Positions 57,934 to 62,348 of a DNA stretch of 62,348 bases are shown here, one piece after another. A program made the translations under genes and the position numbers. Each line of letters begins with the position of its first letter. The first letter of the stretch is position 1. Source of the DNA: Chthoniobacteraceae bacterium (GTDB lineage Bacteria; Verrucomicrobiota; Verrucomicrobiia; Chthoniobacterales; Chthoniobacteraceae); assembly GCA_947476255.1 (NCBI GenBank), contig CANJPY010000015.1:1-62348 (forward strand). The letters are read 5' to 3'. A model generated the notes under the pieces. It made no database searches, was not told where the DNA came from, and saw nothing but the letters and a program-made list of their open reading frames with translations.

Positions 57934-59100
57934 ATGATTTCACGCATTGTTTTTGTCCTGTGCCTCACGCTCGTTTCCTTACGTGCTGCCGAGGATCCCA
58001 AACTCGTGGCCGTGCGCGCCGCCGACGATGAGCGTGTCTCGGCCGTGATTGGAGCGGATCGGGGCCGTTTGGACGCGATTTTTTCGGAGGAGCTTCGCTA
58101 CGCGCATTCAACGGGGGCTGTGGATACCAAGGCGACGTTAATGGACGCGATTGTCACGGGCCGGATGAAATACGAGGCGATCCAGTACAAGGAGCGCAAT
58201 TTTTCATTGCCGGCTCCCGGGGTTGCGCTCATGCACGGGCGCATGGAGGTGAAGGTCGCGAGTGAAAAGGGGCGGGTGGAGTCGACTTTGAGTTTTCTGG
58301 CGGTGTGGAAGGAAGAGCAGGGGCGCTGGCGTTTCTTTGCCTGGCAATCGTGCAAAGTCCCGCCGCCTGCAGCGAGTGCGAATGTTTCATCGCCGGGCGC
58401 CGCGGAGTCGCTGGCGGCTTCGCTGCAGAAGGAAAACGCTGTTTCGAAAAAAGATCCCCAGCAGAAGGGGCATTTGGTGAGACAAATGCAGGGGTGGACG
58501 GTGCAGGTGAGCCGCAGACTTCTGGAGGGGGAGGCGCAGGCGACCGCAAAGGCGCTGGAGTTGTTGGAGGGACAACTGGAGACCATTAACAAAGTGGTGC
58601 CTGCGAAACCTTTGGAGGCGCTGCATGCGGTGCCTCTTTGGTTCAATCCGCAGCACTCCGAAAAGGACCACCCCAGGGCGGAGTACCATCCCGGAGCCGG
58701 GTGGTTGCGGGATAATCACCGCGATCCGGTGATGGTGAAGGCGGTTGAATTCACCAACATTCCCGTCTTCGAAAAAGAATGCAGGAGGATGCCGATGTTT
58801 GTGCTCCACGAACTCGCGCACGCCTACCACGACCGGGTGCTGGGATTTGAAAACGCTGAAATCGCAGCAGCCTACGAGCAAGCGAAGGCGGGAGGTCGTT
58901 ACAAAAATGTCGACCGTTGGAGCGGCACGGCGTTGAGCAAGGCGGATGCGTATGCGTTAAGCAATCCCCGGGAGTATTTTGCAGAAACATCCGAGGCGTT
59001 TTTCGGGAGGAATGATTTTCAGCCCTTCGACAGCGAGGAACTCAAGAAAATGGATCCGGGCATGTACAGTCTTCTTGGGAAGCTCTGGGTATTGAATTAG
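57934..59100 (+). CDS. secreted NTF2-like domain fused to a zincin metallopeptidase domain
   Basis: 388 residues with a signal peptide (FVLCLTLVSLRA). The N-terminal domain (about 22-140) is a SnoaL/DUF4440-type NTF2 fold (IFSEELRYAHSTGAVDTKAT and HGRMEVKVASEKGRVESTLS, FLAVWKEEQGRWRFFAWQSC). A charged linker follows, then a zincin domain (about 165-388) with HELAH in FVLHELAHAYHDRVLGF and a downstream NPREYFAETSEAFFGRNDF whose Glu is a likely third ligand, as in gluzincins of the lethal-factor-like (ATLF) type. Substrates are unknown. The stop is 78 bases from the next plus-strand gene. Confidence 0.82.
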   Translation: MISRIVFVLCLTLVSLRAAEDPKLVAVRAADDERVSAVIGADRGRLDAIFSEELRYAHSTGAVDTKATLMDAIVTGRMKYEAIQYKERNFSLPAPGVALMHGRMEVKVASEKGRVESTLSFLAVWKEEQGRWRFFAWQSCKVPPPAASANVSSPGAAESLAASLQKENAVSKKDPQQKGHLVRQMQGWTVQVSRRLLEGEAQATAKALELLEGQLETINKVVPAKPLEALHAVPLWFNPQHSEKDHPRAEYHPGAGWLRDNHRDPVMVKAVEFTNIPVFEKECRRMPMFVLHELAHAYHDRVLGFENAEIAAAYEQAKAGGRYKNVDRWSGTALSKADAYALSNPREYFAETSEAFFGRNDFQPFDSEELKKMDPGMYSLLGKLWVLN

Positions 59101-59178
59101 TCAAGTGCTTTGGGGGCTTGTGTTAGCGTGCAACTTTAGAATATCCATGACCATTAGCTCACTCAGCCTCACCCTAAA

Positions 59179-60078
59179 ATGAATCCGAAATCCCTCCTGT
59201 CGGTCCTCGCATTTGCTCTCCTGTCCTGTCTGGGTCTGGCTCAGGACGCGCCTTCTTTGTTTCCTTCGGAGCCGAAGGAACTGGCTCCTGGAGTTTGGTT
59301 TCAACAGGTTAATGGGAGCTCCAATTGCGGGTGGGTGGTCTTTGATGACTACGTCCTTGTCATTGACGCAAACTTTTCGTGGGTGGCGCCCAAGCTGGAA
59401 GAGCGCATTAAAAAGACGACTTCGAAACCGATAAAGTACGTTTTTGACACGCATTGCCACGGAGATCATGCGGAGGCGAATTCGTGGTGGATCAGCCGCG
59501 GCGCGCAGGTTGTTTGCCAGGAAGAGTGCCGAGCGGAGTTGGCAAAAACGGGGGCGCAGAAATGGCAGGAGATGTTGGGCAAGAAACCCGAGTTTAAGGA
59601 TGTCGAATTCAAGCTGCCGACCGTGATATTTCCGGACCGCAAGGTGTTTGAAGATGCCCACCACCGCGTTGAATTGCTCACTTTCGGGTGGGCGCATACG
59701 AAAGGAGACGGGTTTGCGTGGTTGCCCAAGGAGAAGATTATTTTCACGGGCGATGCGTGTGTGAATGGGCCCTTCAACTATATGGGAGACGCCAGTACGG
59801 AGGGCTGGATTGGGGTGCTGAACGACGTTGAAAAGCTGCCCTTTGCCACGCTTTGCCCCGGGCACGGCCCTCTGGGAGACCGTGGCACGCTGGTGGAACA
59901 GCGGGCGTTTTTCCTCGATCTACGGCAGGCGGTCGGAGGCTTGATCAAGGAGGGGAAATCCTTTGCAGAAATCGAGAAGAAAGTGGAATTGCCCCGGTAC
60001 GAAAAGTGGGCTGGGAAAAAGCCTTCGTCCTCACAGATCATGCGGGTGCATGAGGAGTTGACCGGCAAGGTGAAGTAG
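59179..60078 (+). CDS. exported MBL-fold metallohydrolase
   Basis: 299 residues. A signal peptide (LLSVLAFALLSCLGLA) is followed by the fold: WFQQVNGSSNCGWVVFDDYVLVID, the zinc motif HCHGDH in VFDTHCHGDHAEANSW, then LTFGWAHTKGDGFAWLPKEK, IFTGDACVN and CPGHGPLGDR. This is the class B beta-lactamase-like group of exported MBL proteins, where the second His/Asp set is complete, but the substrate is not known. It follows the zincin fusion gene by 78 bases on the same strand. Confidence 0.9.
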   Translation: MNPKSLLSVLAFALLSCLGLAQDAPSLFPSEPKELAPGVWFQQVNGSSNCGWVVFDDYVLVIDANFSWVAPKLEERIKKTTSKPIKYVFDTHCHGDHAEANSWWISRGAQVVCQEECRAELAKTGAQKWQEMLGKKPEFKDVEFKLPTVIFPDRKVFEDAHHRVELLTFGWAHTKGDGFAWLPKEKIIFTGDACVNGPFNYMGDASTEGWIGVLNDVEKLPFATLCPGHGPLGDRGTLVEQRAFFLDLRQAVGGLIKEGKSFAEIEKKVELPRYEKWAGKKPSSSQIMRVHEELTGKVK

Positions 60079-60240
60079 CAGTGTGGATTAACCGAACGCC
60101 GGGGGCTTTCCGAGGGACGGAGCGTAGAAACGGAAAAAGGGGGACGTTGCTGGGGCTGGATGAGGAAAGAGATTGTACGAGGGGCAGAATTCGGTGTTTG
60201 CTTGTGCTCCGCAGATGGCAGAACGCATGGGCTGTCGAAC

Positions 60241-60313
60241 GGGCCTGTAGCTCAATGGTCAGAGCAGGGGACTCATAATCCCTTGGTTGGGGGTTCGAAT
60301 CCCTCCAGGCCTA
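60241..60313 (+). tRNA. tRNA with CAT anticodon, probably tRNA-Ile2
   Basis: Acceptor GGGCCTG/CAGGCCT (first pair G-U), discriminator A at 60313, anticodon stem GGGGA/TCCCT around loop CTCATAA (anticodon CAT), T arm GGGGG-TTCGAAT-CCCTC. The sequence around the anticodon (AGCAGG-GACTCATAATC-CTTGGT) resembles tRNA-Ile2, whose C34 is modified to lysidine, more than elongator tRNA-Met. The initiator type is excluded. CCA is not encoded. Confidence 0.9.
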
Positions 60314-60678
60314 CTCCGTGGGGTTTCCGGTGTGTAAGCGGAGGTTGAGCCGCTGGGTCGGGGCTACACCCAGGGTAGACTGCGTAGCATAAGGACGTGG
60401 AATCGTCTGCCCGCCTCGGGAAGATCGTCATTTTCTGATGACAGCCTTCGGGCATGCCCTGTTTTTGGGGAATTGCAGCAGAGCTGCGCCACAGATTTTG
60501 TGGGTGTGTTCAGCGGGTTGTGCATGTAGGGCGGGTATTAGTTTTAGATTGTAACTTTCAGGAAAAATTGGAAGTGTCTCCTGAGCCCTCCCTAATGTTT
60601 TTGAACAGACCAGCGCTTTCCTTTTCAGGGATAACTTAATGTAGAAGCGCGTTTTTGATACAAAACCATCACAACACA
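60314..60678. other. intergenic stretch without supported gene
   Basis: 365 bases between the tRNA and the transpeptidase gene. There is a five-base hairpin GTCAT/ATGAC at 60427-60442 and an AT-rich part near 60535-60660 that probably contains the promoter of the next gene. No coding frame looks real. Confidence 0.35.
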
Positions 60679-61611
60679 ATGCTCGCATATATTGAATCTA
60701 ATGTGAGAAGCTTCATGGATCCAATAGGTTGCATGCGCCGGTTCATCCACGAAGGGGGCAGGTTTGAAAGTGGGTGGAAAACGTTTGGCTCAGTGCAGCA
60801 AACTTTGGCAGAAGTTTTGTTGGCGCTCGCTTTTTTGGTGCTTTTAAAGCCCGTTCCTGTCTCAGGCGCTTCGTTGCAGACGTTAGCGTTCGCTCCGGTG
60901 AGTGAGAGCGAGTTTTTGAATCCGGGTCAGTTTGAGTGGCAGCCAGAACTTTCGCAAGAGGGAGAGGTTTTGGTGATGGTGGACTTGTCCAAGCAACTCC
61001 TAGAAGTTTGGCGGGGAGGCGTTTTGATCGCTCGTTCGAGTATCAGTTCCGGGAGAGGGCAGTCTACGCCCAATGGAACCTTCAGTATTCTGGAGAAAGA
61101 CGTGGAGCATTACTCGAACCTCTATAAGGGGGCGCCGATGCCGTACATGCAGAGGCTCGGCTGGGACGGTTTCGCCATTCATGCCGGAATTCTCCCGGGC
61201 GTTCCTGCTTCCCACGGTTGCATTCGGGTCCCCAGCGCTTTTGCAAAGAAGTTTTTCGAGATCACGGCCCGCGGGGACATTGTGAGTGTTGTTGGCAATT
61301 CCAAGGACTATCGGCCTCATTGGGCGCGAGTGGCCCGCAAAAAAACGCAAGAAGCCAAGCCGCAAGTATTGGCGGATCCGGGTGCGCTGGCTAGGACAAC
61401 GTCCACACCGAGGGCCACTGTGGAGTCTGTAGCGAGAGTAGAGGGGGATAACGCGCCCATGAAGGGGCAGAAAACCATGCGCGCACTCGAAGCCGAGGAG
61501 CTCCGGATTCGCAGTGATCTGCAGCTTGGCGAGGTGGACCGCATGAAAGAACTCAAACGGATTTGGGGCGAGCAGCGGCGTTTGCAGGGAATGACGTTGA
61601 CGTCGCAGTGA
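60679..61611 (+). CDS. L,D-transpeptidase (YkuD domain)
   Basis: 310 residues from the ATG at 60679 (an in-frame TTG at 60655 adds eight). A signal-anchor (LAEVLLALAFLVLLKPVPVS) is followed by the YkuD domain: VLVMVDLSKQLLEVWRGGVL, ISSGRGQSTPNGTFSI, and the active site HAGILPGVPASHGCIRVPSA with catalytic His and Cys. A C-terminal region rich in charge (KKTQEAKPQVLADPGALART and EAEELRIRSDLQ) ends in a possible coiled coil. The enzyme makes 3-3 cross-links in peptidoglycan or attaches lipoproteins, in the periplasm. Confidence 0.93.
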   Translation: MLAYIESNVRSFMDPIGCMRRFIHEGGRFESGWKTFGSVQQTLAEVLLALAFLVLLKPVPVSGASLQTLAFAPVSESEFLNPGQFEWQPELSQEGEVLVMVDLSKQLLEVWRGGVLIARSSISSGRGQSTPNGTFSILEKDVEHYSNLYKGAPMPYMQRLGWDGFAIHAGILPGVPASHGCIRVPSAFAKKFFEITARGDIVSVVGNSKDYRPHWARVARKKTQEAKPQVLADPGALARTTSTPRATVESVARVEGDNAPMKGQKTMRALEAEELRIRSDLQLGEVDRMKELKRIWGEQRRLQGMTLTSQ

Positions 61612-61703
61612 GTGGGGGCAACCCCACTTTTTACCTTATCTCAACCCTACCCTGGGGTGACGTGCTGGAGGGGAGGTGAACCCGTGCTGTAACCCGCAGG
61701 ACG

Positions 61704-62150
61704 TTATTCTTGCGGAAGCTCCCAGCTTATCGCGCGAGGCGTGTTTCTGGCGGCTTCGGCCCAAAGGCTCAGAGACCATCCCGTGGGACCCTCGGATCGG
61801 GAGCCAATCTTGAGGGGCAGGAAGGACAGAAGCAGGTCGCCCTTGTCTGCGTCCAGAACTGCAAGGCTTACGGAATCTTTCCAGCGTTCGAAGACGGCAT
61901 GGAGCGCGGCGGCGTGCTCGGCGTAGTCTCGAATACGAAGTTTGAGCTGCGCCGTGTAGGGTTCTCCATGGATCGGGGTGGCCTCGCGCACGGCCTGCGC
62001 GACCTTGTGGTCCCCGAGAAGGAGCGGGTTGTAAGTGACCGTGGCGTGGCATTCCACGCCTTGAGTGACTTCCACGGCCGTGACGCCCTTGGTCTCGCGC
62101 AAGGCATGTTCCACCATATAAACGCATCCACCGCATTCCACGCCGAGCAA
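61704..62150 (-). CDS. heavy-metal-associated-domain protein
   Basis: About 148 residues. The N-terminal HMA domain has the metal site GVECGGC (CxxC) in LLGVECGGCVYMVEHALRET, then KGVTAVEV and ATVTYNPLLLGDHKVAQAVR. The C-terminal 70 residues (AALHAVFERWKDSVSLAVLD and LLLSFLPLKIGSRSEGPTGW) are a non-HMA extension of unknown role. The start is a TTG (62148-62150) or a GTG nine bases later. An in-frame TAG lies 12 bases upstream, which is unusual because HMA proteins normally have a few residues (about YRxxGM) before the site. The original start may therefore be missing. Confidence 0.7.
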   Translation of the reverse strand: MLGVECGGCVYMVEHALRETKGVTAVEVTQGVECHATVTYNPLLLGDHKVAQAVREATPIHGEPYTAQLKLRIRDYAEHAAALHAVFERWKDSVSLAVLDADKGDLLLSFLPLKIGSRSEGPTGWSLSLWAEAARNTPRAISWELPQE

Positions 62151-62241
62151 GCGATAAGCCTAAATGCGGCAATGAAAGCGCGGCACACTTTATGTAACTC
62201 TATGCGGAAGAGTCTGATACATGTCAATAGAACCTCTTTTG

Positions 62242-62308
62242 GGCCTCACCCACTGGGTGAGCCTCCGTGCGCTGTCTCCAAAGCCGGGGAAGACAGGACT
62301 GTCTTCCC
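62242..62308. repeat. pair of adjacent hairpins at the window end
   Basis: The first hairpin has arms CTCACCC/GGGTGAG (62245-62251 with 62255-62261). The second, 25 bases on, has a ten-base perfect stem GGGAAGACAG/CTGTCTTCCC with a two-base GA loop (62287-62308). It is upstream of the HMA gene on its strand and non-coding. The double-hairpin design recalls the repeat pair at 11-210, though the sequences differ. Confidence 0.5.
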
Positions 62309-62348
62309 ATGTGCTCACTTTCCCATGGACCGCGAAACTGACTGAACC

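Noticed and set aside
61710..62345. 211-codon plus-strand frame over the HMA gene region
   Set aside because: Minus strand carries the CxxC metal-binding domain. The plus frame has no family and contains the antisense of that motif.
1..62348. CRISPR array, rRNA genes, insertion sequence or complete prophage
   Set aside because: I saw no regularly spaced direct repeats, no rRNA and no intact transposase, integrase or phage structural gene. Mobile traces are limited to remnants near tRNA-Cys.

Overview
This 62.3 kb window looks like a chromosomal segment of a member of the phylum Verrucomicrobia (PVC group). Three things point there: planctomycete/verrucomicrobial-type cytochrome c modules (DUF1592, DUF1552, DUF1549/DUF1553 and DUF1501 families) sit beside an ECF sigma factor and a FecR-like protein; there is a pseudopilin with an AFTLIEL-type leader; and many starts lack a Shine-Dalgarno sequence or use GTG or TTG. 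The phylum is inferred from gene families only. No rRNA gene is present. Four tRNA genes are visible: Leu-GAG, Cys-GCA, Leu-CAG, and a CAT-anticodon tRNA that looks like Ile2.

Layout. 0-0.26 kb: an inverted pair of REP-like double-hairpin repeats. 0.26-2.7 kb (minus): ECF sigma factor plus two membrane proteins, probably a regulatory trio. 2.9-4.0 kb: a Tat-exported serine hydrolase. 4.5-10.6 kb (minus): M32 carboxypeptidase, a 1323-residue membrane NRPS with the architecture of epsilon-poly-lysine synthetase (A-T, then six membrane segments around three soluble repeats), and a phosphopantetheinyl transferase. I regard this as the most interesting locus. 10.8-11.9 kb: ApbE. 11.95-14.1 kb (minus): a secreted glycoside-hydrolase-like gene broken by one frameshift in a homopolymer. 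14.5-24.8 kb: two divergent operons of exported haem and Tat proteins, one led by sigma and FecR genes. 24.8-25.7 kb: gene remnants, a TM2 protein and tRNA-Cys, possibly the edge of a genomic island.

25.9-32.4 kb (plus): an MBL hydrolase, then a type II secretion/type IV pilus-like set of two complete GspE/PilB ATPases, GspF/PilC and a GspG-like pseudopilin. 32.5-36.7 kb (minus): a housekeeping cluster coaD-yceD-rpmF-plsX-fabH-tatD, linking CoA supply, ribosomal protein L32 and phospholipid/fatty-acid initiation. 36.7-45.5 kb: a GYF_2/YIP1 membrane protein, RluA-type pseudouridine synthase, serA, pepA and several exported or unknown proteins. 45.7-49 kb: tRNA-Leu, dnaN, dnaA and a candidate replication origin upstream of dnaA, with two tandem DnaA boxes and an AT-rich hexamer repeat. 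49-53.8 kb: a solute:sodium symporter, argA, a SUI1/YciH-like factor, tmk and a small secreted protein ended by a clear terminator. 54-62.3 kb: a CPXCG protein, a duplicated formylglycine-generating-enzyme-like protein, an acetyl-xylan-esterase-like protein, an NTF2-like/zincin fusion, an exported MBL protein, a tRNA, an L,D-transpeptidase and a heavy-metal-associated-domain protein, then another hairpin pair at the end.

Coordinates and translations come from reading the sequence. Family names come from motif recognition, without database searches. Start codons are often ambiguous and are discussed entry by entry.
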